Positions 35,536-48,638 of a stretch of DNA of 64,000 bases are shown piece after piece (position 1 is the first letter of the stretch; each line of letters opens with the position of its first letter). The stretch is from Tridacna crocea (taxonomy: Eukaryota > Mollusca > Bivalvia > Cardiida > Cardiidae). Where the stretch lies: contig OX031065.1 in NCBI GenBank assembly GCA_943736015.1, positions 14,165,427 to 14,229,426 of the forward strand. The letters run 5' to 3'. A program made the translations under genes and the position numbers. The notes under the pieces were generated by a model. The model saw only the letters and a list, made by a program, of their open reading frames with translations. It did no database searches and was not told where the DNA came from.

Positions 35536-37175
35536 TTGAAGAGATTAGAAAAATTACACTTCAGTTGCCTTTGTTTGATATATGGGTTTTCAGTGTCTTT
35601 TTTAGCCACTTGTCACATTAATTTTTGGGTTTTTTCTACACTGTACATTGATCACTTTGGCTTATTGAAAAGTTTCAATGTGCAGCATTTATTGTGGGTC
35701 CAGTTAGAAAAGCGAATCCAGTTTAGGGCTTGGGAGGGGGGGTGCATCGAGGGTTTAAGGGAAGTAACTCTTGCAAGGGGCTTGAAAAGACCAAAACAAG
35801 GTCTTCTGGGCCCCTATTTTCTTAAATGTTTGCCCATTTTCAGTGAAATCTGGCATGTGTGGATGGTGCATGCCTGGCAGTTTGCCAAAGACTGCACAGC
35901 AGCCTTTAAAGAAGACTTTAAATCCACTTTTATGCCGTTTTTTTTCACTGTTTTTATCTATAAATTAGCGCCCATTTTGGAGCGATTTTGAAGGCCTCTG
36001 ATTGGCTGATGGGCCCAGCTTTGAATTTGGCTGTTGGTACCCATTCTGATTTCCTTAAAGCTTCTCTGATTGGATCATTTCAGAGAGGGAAGAGATTTGA
36101 TTGGCTGATGGGAAGGGGGGGGGGAAAATATCTGTTTATCCTTATTAACCTTTTACCACATAATGAAGCGGCTTTTTAACACCCCGAAGGCTTTTGAAAA
36201 TAAACTGAGGAAAGGAGAAAATGCGGGCTACCAGCATTTTCTCCTTTTCCCACAATGTTTTCCACCCTATCAAAGAAAAAAATTGGATATTTTAGTTATT
36301 CTTACATCTTATTTAATCTTTATGGCCTACTTCTAAATTCTTCAAACAAGAACAAGATTTTTTTATCGGAAAAAGTTTCCGCAACTGCAACCGGTTGCTT
36401 CTGAATTTTATATTTTCGCGCAGCGGTTAAACATAAAATTGGACTTATGACTCGCGTGGTCGTCAAAATTGGTTCAATGTTTTCGTCACCCTGGTAAGAA
36501 AACAGGGAAAAATTTTGTTTACCTTTCTTTGATTTGTACAACAGGTATCGGTTGCCTCCGAAAGTGTCGAAGTTGATTTTACGATGTTACGCACAGCACG
36601 TAACAGTCACGTGTCAGCGAGATGGTCACCGTAACCAAATCAGTGGCCCTAGTGAGAGAAAATGAAAAAGAAAAATCCGTATAATAGACTTAAGCAACCA
36701 TTGTCGTATGCTATAAAATATTCCCTAAGTCGAATTTTCATGTTTTTGCGGATACGTAAGAGGCACCTGCCAGACAGTAGACAACCTAAATGGGTTTGTT
36801 GTCAGGTATAAAAAGATTGGAAAAAAAAAAATATTAGAAATTATATAAGTTCCCTCTATTTGACCTATCAAGCAACAGGTGTCGTCTGCTATGAAATGCT
36901 CCGTAAGTCAATTTTTCGCGGAGACGTAACTGACACCTATGAGACGGTAGTCAACGTAAATGGATTTGTCGTCACGGTATAAAGAGATTGGAGAAAAAAA
37001 TATACAGTAAAAATTTAGTTCCTTTTGTTTGATTTATGCAATAAGAAGCAGTTGCTACTGAAAGAGCCTTCAGTCTTTTTTTAGCCACTTGTCGCATTAT
37101 TTTCTGGGGTTTTCGCATGAGCGTAACGGGCACATATGAGACGGTAGTCAACGTAACTGGGTTTCTTGTTGTGGT
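35536..37175 (+). repeat. Unit 22 (1640 bp)
   Basis: Third copy of the unit 10/17 type: ttgccaaagac near 35885, T5, TCATTT, poly-G 10 then A4, ttttccaccc, attggactt. First unit of the second five-unit block. Confidence 0.95.
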
Positions 37176-38812
37176 TTGAAGAGATTAGAAAAATTACACT
37201 TCAGTTGCCTTTGTTTGATATATGGGTTTTCAGTGTCTTTTTTAGCCACTTGTCACATTAATTTTTGGGTTTTTTCTACACTGTACATTGATCACTTTGG
37301 CTTATTGAAAAGTTTCAATGTGCAGCATTTATTGTGGGTCCAGTTAGAAAAGCGAATCCAGTTTAGGGCTTGGGAGGGGGGGTGCATCGAGGGTTTAAGG
37401 GAAGTAACTCTTGCAAGGGGCTTGAAAAGACCAAAACAAGGTCTTCTGGGCCCCTATTTTCTTAAATGTTTGCCCATTTTCAGTGAAATCTGGCATGTGT
37501 GGATGGTGCATGCCTGGCAGTTTGCCAAGGACTGCACAGCAGCCTTTAAAGACTTTAAATCCACTTTTATGCCGTTTATTTTCACTGTTTTTTATCTATA
37601 AATTAGCGCCCATTTTGGAGCGATTTTGAAGGCCTCTGATTGGCTGATGGGCCCAGCTTTGAATTTGGCTGTTGGTACCCATTCTGATTTCCTTAAAGCT
37701 TCTCTGATTGGATCATTTCAGAGAGGGAAGAGATTTGATTGGCTGATGGGAAGGGGGGGGAAATATCTGTTTATCCTTATTAACCTTTTACCACATAATG
37801 AAGCGGCTTTTTAACACCCCGAAGGCTTTTGAAAATAAACTGAGGAAAGGAGAAAATGCGGGCTACCAGCATTTTCTCCTTTTCCCACAATGTTTTCTAC
37901 CCTATCAAAGAAAAAAATTGGATATTTTAGTTATTCTTACATCTTATTTAATCTTTATGGCCTACTTCTAAATTCTTCAAACAAGAACAAGATTTTTTTA
38001 TCGGAAAAAGTTTCCGCAACTGCAACCGGTTGCTTCTGAATTTTATATTTTCGCGCAGCGGTTAAACATAAAATTTGACTTATGACTCGCGTGGTCGTCA
38101 AAATTGGTTCAATGTTTTCGTCACCCTGGTAAGAAAACAGGGAAAAATTTTGTTTACCTTTCTTTGATTTGTACAACAGGTATCGGTTGCCTCCGAAAGT
38201 GTCGAAGTTGATTTTACGATGTTACGCACAGCACGTAACAGTCACGTGTCAGCGAGATGGTCACCGTAACCAAATCAGTGGCCCTAGTGAGAGAAAATGA
38301 AAAAGAAAAATCCGTATAATAGACTTAAGCAACCATTGTCGTATGCTATAAAATATTCCCTAAGTCGAATTTTCATGTTTTTGCGGATACGTAAGAGGCA
38401 CCTGCCAGACAGTAGACAACCTAAATGGGTTTGTTGTCAGGTATAAAAAGATTGGAAAAAAAAAAAATATTAGAAATTATATAAGTTCCCTCTATTTGAC
38501 CTATCAAGCAACAGGTGTCGTCTGCTATGAAATGCTCCGTAAGTCAATTTTTCGCGGAGACGTAACTGACACCTATGAGACGGTAGTCAACGTAAATGGA
38601 TTTGTCGTCACGGTATAAAGAGATTGGAGAAAAAAATATACAGTAAAAATTTAGTTCCTTTTGTTTGATTTATGCAATAAGAAGCAGTTGCTACTGAAAG
38701 AGCCTTCAGTCTTTTTTTAGCCACTTGTCGCATTATTTTTCTGGGGTTTTCGCATGAGCGTAACGGGCACATATGAGACGGTAGTCAACGTAACTGGGTT
38801 TCTTGTTGTGGT
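37176..38812 (+). repeat. Unit 23 (1637 bp)
   Basis: Counterpart of unit 18 at +8187: 3-bp deletion, TCATTT, poly-A 12, extra T in cattatttttctgg near 38734. Confidence 0.95.
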
Positions 38813-40448
38813 TTGAAGAGATTAGAAAAATTACACTTCAGTTGCCTTTGTTTGATATATGGGTTTTCAGTGTCTTTTTTAGCCACTTGTCACATTAATT
38901 TTTGGGTTTTTTCTACACTGTACATTGATCACTTTGGCTTATTGAAAAGTTTCAATGTGCAGCATTTATTGTGGGTCCAGTTAGAAAAGCGAATCCAGTT
39001 TAGGGCTTGGGAGGGGGGGTGCATCGAGGGTTTAAGGGAAGTAACTCTTGCAAGGGGCTTGAAAAGACCAAAACAAGGTCTTCTGGGCCCCTATTTTCTT
39101 AAATGTTTGCCCATTTTCAGTGAAATCTGGCATGTGTGGATGGTGCATGCCTGGCAGTTTGCCAAGGACTGCACAGCAGCCTTTAAAGACTTTAAATCCA
39201 CTTTTATGCCGTTTATTTTCACTGTTTTTTATCTATAAATTAGCGCCCATTTTGGAGCGATTTTGAAGGCCTCTGATTGGCTGATGGGCCCAGCTTTGAA
39301 TTTGGCTGTTGGTACCCATTCTGATTTCCTTAAAGCTTCTCTGATTGGATAATTTCAGAGAGGGAAGAGATTTGATTGGCTGATGGGAAGGGGGGGGGAA
39401 ATATCTGTTTATCCTTATTAACCTTTTACCACATAATGAAGCGGCTTTTTAACACCCCGAAGGCTTTTGAAAATAAACTGAGGAAAGGAGAAAATGCGGG
39501 CTTCCAGCATTTTCTCCTTTTCCCACAATGTTTTCTACCCTATCAAAGAAAAAAATTGGATATTTTAGTTATTCTTACATCTTATTTAATCTTTATGGCC
39601 TACTTCTAAATTCTTCAAACAAGAACAAGATTTTTTTATCGGAAAAAGTTTCCGCAACTGCAACCGGTTGCTTCTGAATTTTATATTTTCGCGCAGCGGT
39701 TAAACATAAAATTTGACTTATGACTCGCGTGGTCGTCAAAATTGGTTCAATGTTTTCGTCACCCTGGTAAGAAAACAGGGAAAAATTTTGTTTACCTTTC
39801 TTTGATTTGTACAACAGGTATCGGTTGCCTCCGAAAGTGTCGAAGTTGATTTTACGATGTTACGCACAGCACGTAACAGTCACGTGTCAGCGAGATGGTC
39901 ACCGTAACCAAATCAGTGGCCCTAGTGAGAGAAAATGAAAAAGAAAAATCCGTATAATAGACTTAAGCAACCATTGTCGTATGCTATAAAATATTCCCTA
40001 AGTCGAATTTTCATGTTTTTGCGGATACGTAAGAGGCACCTGCCAGACAGTAGACAACCTAAATGGGTTTGTTGTCAGGTATAAAAAGATTGGAAAAAAA
40101 AAAATATTAGAAATTATATAAGTTCCCTCTATTTGACCTATCAAGCAACAGGTGTCGTCTGCTATGAAATGCTCCGTAAGTCAATTTTTCGCGGAGACGT
40201 AACTGACACCTATGAGACGGTAGTCAACGTAAATGGATTTGTCGTCACGGTATAAAGAGATTGGAGAAAAAAATATACAGTAAAAATTTAGTTCCTTTTG
40301 TTTGATTTATGCAATAAGAAGCAGTTGCTACTGAAAGAGCCTTCAGTCTTTTTTTAGCCACTTGTCGCATTATTTTCTGGGGTTTTCGCATGAGCGTAAC
40401 GGGCACATATGAGACGGTAGTCAACGTAACTGGGTTTCTTGTTGTGGT
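38813..40448 (+). repeat. Unit 24 (1636 bp)
   Basis: Counterpart of unit 19 at +8187: 3-bp deletion, poly-G 9, hairpin loop gggcttcca near 39499. Confidence 0.95.
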
Positions 40449-42083
40449 TTGAAGAGATTAGAAAAATTACACTTCAGTTGCCTTTGTTTGATATATGGGT
40501 TTTCAGTGTCTTTTTTAGCCACTTGTCACATTAATTTTTGGGTTTTTTCTACACTGTACATTGATCACTTTGGCTTATTGAAAAGTTTCAATGTGCAGCA
40601 TTTATTGTGGGTCCAGTTAGAAAAGCGAATCCAGTTTAGGGCTTGGGAGGGGGGGTGCATCGAGGGTTTAAGGGAAGTAACTCTTGCAAGGGGCTTGAAA
40701 AGACCAAAACAAGGTCTTCTGGGCCCCTATTTTCTTAAATGTTTGCCCATTTTCAGTGAAATCTGGCATGTGTGGATGGTGCATGCCTGGCAGTTTGCCA
40801 AGGACTGCACAGCAGCCTTTAAAGACTTTAAATCCACTTTTATGCCGTTTATTTTCACTGTTTTTTATCTATAAATTAGCGCCCATTTTGGAGCGATTTT
40901 GAAGGCCTCTGATTGGCTGATGGGCCCAGCTTTGAATTTGGCTGTTGGTACCCATTCTGATTTCCTTAAAGCTTCTCTGATTGGATCATTTCAGAGAGGG
41001 AAGAGATTTGATTGGCTGATGGGAAGGGGGGGGAAATATCTGTTTATCCTTATTAACCTTTTACCACATAATGAAGCGGCTTTTTAACACCCCGAAGGCT
41101 TTTGAAAATAAACTGAGGAAAGGAGAAAATGCGGGCTACCAGCATTTTCTCCTTTTCCCACAATGTTTTCTACCCTATCAAAGAAAAAAATTGGATATTT
41201 TAGTTATTCTTACATCTTATTTAATCTTTATGGCCTACTTCTAAATTCTTCAAACAAGAACAAGATTTTTTTATCGGAAAAAGTTTCCGCAACTGCAACC
41301 GGTTGCTTCTGAATTTTATATTTTCGCGCAGCGGTTAAACATAAAATTTGACTTATGACTCGCGTGGTCGTCAAAATTGGTTCAATGTTTTCGTCACCCT
41401 GGTAAGAAAACAGGGAAAAATTTTGTTTACCTTTCTTTGATTTGTACAACAGGTATCGGTTGCCTCCGAAAGTGTCGAAGTTGATTTTACGATGTTACGC
41501 ACAGCACGTAACAGTCACGTGTCAGCGAGATGGTCACCGTAACCAAATCAGTGGCCCTAGTGAGAGAAAATGAAAAAGAAAAATCCGTATAATAGACTTA
41601 AGCAACCATTGTCGTATGCTATAAAATATTCCCTAAGTCGAATTTTCATGTTTTTGCGGATACGTAAGAGGCACCTGCCAGACAGTAGACAACCTAAATG
41701 GGTTTGTTGTCAGGTATAAAAAGATTGGAAAAAAAAAAATATTAGAAATTATATAAGTTCCCTCTATTTGACCTATCAAGCAACAGGTGTCGTCTGCTAT
41801 GAAATGCTCCGTAAGTCAATTTTTCGCGGAGACGTAACTGACACCTATGAGACGGTAGTCAACGTAAATGGATTTGTCGTCACGGTATAAAGAGATTGGA
41901 GAAAAAAATATACAGTAAAAATTTAGTTCCTTTTGTTTGATTTATGCAATAAGAAGCAGTTGCTACTGAAAGAGCCTTCAGTCTTTTTTTAGCCACTTGT
42001 CGCATTATTTTCTGGGGTTTTCGCATGAGCGTAACGGGCACATATGAGACGGTAGTCAACGTAACTGGGTTTCTTGTTGTGGT
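40449..42083 (+). repeat. Unit 25 (1635 bp)
   Basis: Counterpart of unit 20 at +8187: 3-bp deletion, TCATTT (last occurrence of this allele in the window, near 40986), poly-G 8. Confidence 0.95.
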
Positions 42084-43722
42084 TTGAAGAGATTAGAAAA
42101 ATTACACTTCAGTTGCCTTTGTTTGATATATGGGTTTTCAGTGTCTTTTTTAGCCACTTGTCACATTAATTTTTGGGTTTTTTCTACACTGTACATTGAT
42201 CACTTTGGCTTATTGAAAAGTTTCAATGTGGAGCATTTATTGTGGGTCCAGTTAGAAAAGCGAATCCAGTTTAGGGCTTGGGAGGGGGGGTGCATCGAGG
42301 GTTTAAGGGAAGTAACTCTTGCAAGGGGCTTGAAAAGACCAAAACAAGGTCTTCTGGGCCCCTATTTTCTTAAATGTTTGCCCATTTTCAGTGAAATCTG
42401 GCATGTGTGGATGGTGCATGCCTGGCAGTTTGCCAAGGACTGCACAGCAGCCTTTAAAGAAGACTTTAAATCCACTTTTATGCCGTTTTTTTTCACTGTT
42501 TTTTATCTATAAATTAGCGCCCATTTTGGAGCGATTTTGAAGGCCTCTGATTGGCTGATGGGCCCAGCTTTGAATTTGGCTGTTGGTACCCATTCTGATT
42601 TCCTTAAAGCTTCTCTGATTGGATAATTTCAGAGAGGGAAGAGATTTGATTGGCTGATGGGAAGGGGGGGGGAAATATCTGTTTATCCTTATTAACCTTT
42701 TACCACATAATGAAGCGGCTTTTTAACACCCCGAAGGCTTTTGAAAATAAACTGAGGAAAGGAGAAAATGCGGGCTACCAGCATTTTCTCCTTTTCCCAC
42801 AATGTTTTCTACCCTATCAAAGAAAAAAATTGGATATTTTAGTTATTCTTACATCTTATTTAATCTTTATGGCCTACTTCTAAATTCTTCAAACAAGAAC
42901 AAGATTTTTTTATCGGAAAAAGTTTCCGCAACTGCAACCGGTTGCTTCTGAATTTTATATTTTCGCGCAGCGGTTAAACATAAAATTGGACTTATGACTC
43001 GCGTGGTCGTCAAAATTGGTTCAATGTTTTCGTCACCCTGGTAAGAAAACAGGGAAAAATTTGGTTTACCTTTCTTTGATTTGTACAACAGGTATCGGTT
43101 GCCTCCGAAAGTGTCGAAGTTGATTTTACGATGTTACGCACAGCACGTAACAGTCACGTGTGGGAGAGATGCTCACCGTAACCAAATCAGTGGCCCTAGT
43201 GAGAGAAAATGAAAAAGAAAAATCCGTATAATAGACTTAAGCAACCATTGTCGTATGCCAGAAAATATTCCCTAAGTCGAATTTTCATGTTTTTGCGGAT
43301 ACGTAAGAGGCACCTGCCAGACAGTAGACAACCTAAATGGGTTTGTTGTCAGGTATAAAAAGATTGGAAAAAAAAAAATATTAGAAATTATATAAGTTCC
43401 CTCTATTTGACCTATCAAGCAACGGGTGTCGTCTGCTATGAAATGCTCCGTAAGTCAATTTTTCGCGGAGATGTAACTGACACCTATGAGACGGTAGTCA
43501 ACGTAAATGGATTTGTCGTCACGGTATAAAGAGATTGGAGAAAAAAATATACAGTAAAAATTTAGTTCCTTTTGTTTGATTTATGCAATAAGAAGCAGTT
43601 GCTACTGAAAGAGCCTTCAGTCTTTTTTTAGCCACTTGTCGCATTATTTTCTGGGGTTTTCGCATGAGCGTAACGGGCACATATGAGACGGTAGTCAACG
43701 TAACTGGGTTTCTTGTTGTGGT
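42084..43722 (+). repeat. Unit 26 (1639 bp)
   Basis: Counterpart of unit 21 at +8187: gtggagcattta near 42228, gggagagatgctc near 43161, gccagaaaat near 43257, caacgggtgtc near 43421. Marks the right end of the five-unit periodicity and the subfamily boundary. Confidence 0.95.
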
Positions 43723-45361
43723 TTGAAGAGATTAGAAAAATTACACTTCAGTTGCCTTTGTTTGATATATGGGTTTTCAGTGTCTTTTTTAGCCACTTGT
43801 CACATTAATTTTTGGGTTTTTTCTACACTGTACATTGATCACTTTGGCTTATTGAAAAGTTTCAATGTGCAGCATTTATTGTGGGTCCAGTTAGAAAAGC
43901 GAATCCAGTTTAGGGCTTGGGAGGGGGGGTGCATCGAGGGTTTAAGGGAAGTAACTCTTGCAAGGGGCTTGAAAAGACCAAAACAAGGTCTTCTGGGCCC
44001 CTATTTTCTTAAATGTTTGCCCATTTTCAGTGAAATCTGGCATGTGTGGATGGTGCATGCCTGGCAGTTTGCCAAGGACTGCACAGCAGCCTTTAAAGAA
44101 GACTTTAAATCCACTTTTATGCCGTTTTTTTTCACTGTTTTTTTATCTATAAATTAGCGCCCATTTTGGAGCGATTTTGAAGGCCTCTGATTGGCTGATG
44201 GGCCCAGCTTTGAATTTGGCTGTTGGTACCCATTCTGATTTCCTTAAAGCTTCTCTGATTGGATAATTTCAGAGAGGGAAGAGATTTGATTGGCTGATGG
44301 GAAGGGGGGGGAAATATCTGTTTATCCTTATTAACCTTTTACCACATAATGAAGCGGCTTTTTAACACCCCGAAGGCTTTTGAAAATAAACTGAGGAAAG
44401 GAGAAAATGCGGGCTACCAGCATTTTCTCCTTTTCCCACAATGTTTTCTACCCTATCAAAGAAAAAAATTGGATATTTTAGTTATTCTTACATCTTATTT
44501 AATCTTTATGGCCTACTTCTAAATTCTTCAAACAAGAACAAGATTTTTTTATCGGAAAAAGTTTCCGCAACTGCAACCGGTTGCTTCTGAATTTTATATT
44601 TTCGCGCAGCGGTTAAACATAAAATTTGACTTATGACTCGCATGGTCGTCAAAATTGGTTCAATGTTTTCGTCACCCTGGTAAGAAAACAGGGAAAAATT
44701 TTGTTTACCTTTCTTTGATTTGTACAACAGGTATCGGTTGCCTCCGAAAGTGTCGAAGTTGATTTTACGATGTTACCCACAGCACGTAACAGTCACGTGT
44801 GGGCGAGATGGTCAACGTAACCAAATCAGTGGCCCTAGTGAGAGAAAATGAAAAAGAAAAATCCGTATAATAGACTTAAGCAACCATTGTCGTATGCTAT
44901 AAAATATTCCCTAAGTCGAATTTTCATGTTTTTGCGGATACGTAAGAGGCACCTGCCAGACAGTAGACAACCTAAATGGGTTTGTTGTCAGGTATAAAAA
45001 GATTGGAAAAAAAAAAATATTAGAAATTATATAAGTTCCCTCTATTTGACCTATCAAGCAACAGGTGTCGTCTGCTATGAAATGCTCCGTAAGTCAATTT
45101 TTCGCGGAGACGTAACTGACACCTATGAGACGGTAGTCAACGTAAATGGATTTGTCGTCACGGTATAAAGAGATTGGAGAAAAAAATATACAGTAAAAAT
45201 TTAGTTCCTTTTGTTTGATTTATGCAATAAGAAGCAGTTGCTACTGAAAGAGCCTTCAGTCTTTTTTTAGCCACTTGTCGCATTATTTTCTGGGGTTTTC
45301 GCATGAGGGTAACGGGCACATTTGAGACGGTAGTCAACGTAACTGGGTTTCTTGTTGTGGT
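43723..45361 (+). repeat. Unit 27 (1639 bp)
   Basis: First unit of the right-hand subfamily. T7 before atctataaatt near 44138, actcgcatgg near 44637 (CpG-to-CpA), gttacccac near 44771, gggcgag, private ggtcaacgtaacc near 44811, gcatgagggtaac and cacatttgag near 45301-45325. Closest to unit 33. Confidence 0.95.
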
Positions 45362-46999
45362 TTGAAGAGATTAGAAAAATTACACTTCAGTTGCCTTTGT
45401 TTGATATATGGGTTTTCAGTGTCTTTTTTAGCCACTTGTCACATTAATTTTTGGGTTTTTTCTACACTGTACATTGATCACTTTGGCTTATTGAAAAGTT
45501 TCAATGTGCAGCATTTATTGTGGGTCCAGTTAGAAAAGCGAATCCAGTTTAGGGCTTGGGAGGGGGGGTGCATCGAGGGTTTAAGGGAAGTAACTCTTGC
45601 AAGGGGCTTGAAAAGACCAAAACAAGGTCTTCTGGGCCCCTATTTTCTTAAATGTTTGCCCATTTTCAGTGAAATCTGGCATGTGTGGATGGTGCATGCC
45701 TGGCAGTTTGCCAAGGACTGCACAGCAGCCTTTAAAGAAGACTTTAAATCCACTTTTATGCCGTTTTTTTTCACTGTTTTTTTATCTATAAATTAGCGCC
45801 CATTTTGGAGCGATTTTGAAGGCCTCTGATTGGCTGATGGGCCCAGCTTTGAATTTGGCTGTTGGTACCCATTCTGATTTCCTTAAAGCTTCTCTGATTG
45901 GATAATTTCAGAGAGGGAAGAGATTTGATTGGCTGATGGGAAGGGGGGGGAAATATCTGTTTATCCTTATTAACCTTTTACCACATAATGAAGCGGCTTT
46001 TTAACACCCCGAAGGCTTTTGAAAATAAACTGAGGAAAGGAGAAAATGCGGGCTACCAGCATTTTCTCCTTTTCCCACAATGTTTTCTACCCTATCAAAG
46101 AAAAAAATTGGATATTTTAGTTATTCTTACATCTTATTTAATCTTTATGGCCTACTTCTAAATTCTTCAAACAAGAACAAGATTTTTTTATCGGAAAAAG
46201 TTTCCGCAACTGCAACCGGTTGCTTCTGAATTTTATATTTTCGCGCAGCGGTTAAACATAAAATTGGACTTATGACTCGCGTGGTCGTCAAAATTGGTTC
46301 AATGTTTTCGTCACCCTGGTAAGAAAACAGGGAAAAATTTTGTTTACCTTTCTTTGATTTGTACAACAGGTATCGGTTGCCTCCGAAAGTGTCGAAGTTG
46401 ATTTTACGATGTTACCCACAGCACGTAACAGTCACGTGTGGGCGAGATGGTCACCGTAACCAAATCAGTGGCCCTAGTGAGAGAAAATGAAAAAGAAAAA
46501 TCCGTATAATAGACTTAAGCAACCATTGTCGTATGCTAAAAAATATTCCCTAAGTCGAATTTTCATGTTTTTGCGGATACGTAAGAGGCACCTGCCAGAC
46601 AGTAGACAACCTAAATGGGTTTGTTGTCAGGTATAAAAAGATTGGAAAAAAAAAATATTAGAAATTATATAAGTTCCCTCTATTTGACCTATCAAGCAAC
46701 AGGTGTCGTCTGCTATGAAATGCTCCGTAAGTCAATTTTTCGCGGAGACGTAACTGACACCTATGAGACGGTAGTCAACGTAAATGGATTTGTCGTCACG
46801 GTATAAAGAGATTGGAGAAAAAAATATACAGTAAAAATTTAGTTCCTTTTGTTTGATTTATGCAATAAGAAGCAGTTGCTACTGAAAGAGCCTTCAGTCT
46901 TTTTTTAGCCACTTGTCGCATTATTTTCTGGGGTTTTCGCATGAGCGTAACGGGCACATTTGAGACGGTAGTCAACGTAACTGGGTTTCTTGTTGTGGT
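45362..46999 (+). repeat. Unit 28 (1638 bp)
   Basis: T7 run, attggactt, gttacccac near 46412, gggcgag, gctaaaaaatatt near 46536 (private), poly-A 10, cacatttgag near 46957. Resembles unit 35. Confidence 0.95.
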
Positions 47000-48638
47000 T
47001 TGAAGAGATTAGAAAAATTACACTTCAGTTGCCTTTGTTTGATATATGGGTTTTCAGTGTCTTTTTTAGCCACTTGTCACATTAATTTTTGGGTTTTTTC
47101 TACACTGTACATTGATCACTTTGGCTTATTGAAAAGTTTCAATGTGCAGCATTTATTGTGGGTCCAGTTAGAAAAGCGAATCCAGTTTAGGGCTTGGGAT
47201 GGGGGGTGCATCGAGGGTTTAAGGGAAGTAACTCTTGCAAGGGGCTTGAAAAGACCAAAACAAGGTCTTCTGGGCCCCTATTTTCTTAAATGTTTGCCCA
47301 TTTTCAGTGAAATCTGGCATGTGTGGATGGTGCATGCCTGGCAGTTTGCCAAGGACTGCACAGCAGCCTTTAAAGAAGACTTTAAATCCACTTTTATGCC
47401 GTTTTTTTTCACTGTTTTTTATCTATAAATTAGCGCCCATTTTGGAGCGATTTTGAAGGCCTCTGATTGGCTGATGGGCCCAGCTTTGAATTTGGCTGTT
47501 GGTACCCATTCTGATTTCCTTAAAGCTTCTCTGATTGGATAATTTCAGAGAGGGAAGAGATTTGATTGGCTGATGGGAAGGGGGGGGAAATATCTGTTTA
47601 TCCTTATTAACCTTTTACCACATAATGAAGCGGCTTTTTAACACCCCGAAGGCTTTTGAAAATAAACTGAGGAAAGGAGAAAATGCGGGCTACCAGCATT
47701 TTCTCCTTTTCCCACAATGTTTTCTACCCTATCAAAGAAAAAAATTGGATATTTTAGTTATTCTTACATCTTATTTAATCTTTATGGCCTACTTCTAAAT
47801 TCTTCAAACAAGAACAAGATTTTTTTATCGGAAAAAGTTTCCGCAACTGCAACCGGTTGCTTCTGAATTTTATATTTTCGCGCAGCGGTTAAACATAAAA
47901 TTGGACTTATGACTCGCGTGGTCGTCAAAATTGGTTCAATGTTTTCGTCACCCTGGTAAGAAAACAGGGAAAAATTTTGTTTACCTTTCTTTGATTTGTA
48001 CAACAGGTATCGGTTGCCTCCGAAAGTGTCGAAGTTGATTTTACGATGTTACGCACAGCACGTAACAGTCACGTGTGGGCGAGATGGTCACCGTAACCAA
48101 ATCAGTGGCCCTAGTGAGAGAAAATGAAAAAGAAAAATCCGTATAATAGACTTAAGCAACCATTGTCGTATGCTATAAAATATTCCCTAAGTCGAATTTT
48201 CATGTTTTTGCGGATACGTAAGAGGCACCTGCCAGACAGTAGACAACCTAAATGGGTTTGTTGTCAGGTATAAAAAGATTGGAAAAAAAAAAAATATTAG
48301 AAATTATATAAGTTCCCTCTATTTGACCTATCAAGCAACAGGTGTCGTCTGCTATGAAATGCTCCGTAAGTCAATTTTTCGCGGAGACGTAACTGACACC
48401 TATGAGACGGTAGTCAACATAAATGGATTTGTCGTCACGGTATAAAGAGATTGGAGAAAAAAATATACAGTAAAAATTTAGTTCCTTTTGTTTGATTTAT
48501 GCAATAAGAAGCAGTTGCTACTGAAAGAGCCTTCAGTCTTTTTTTAGCCACTTGTCGCATTATTTTCTGGGGTTTTCGCATGAGCGTAACGGGCACATAT
48601 GAGACGGTAGTCAACGTAACTGGGTTTCTTGTTGTGGT
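47000..48638 (+). repeat. Unit 29 (1639 bp)
   Basis: gggatggggggtg near 47197 breaks the tight G-quadruplex motif (also in units 34 and 36). attggactt, gggcgag, poly-A 12, caacataaatgg near 48416 (shared with unit 37). Confidence 0.95.
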
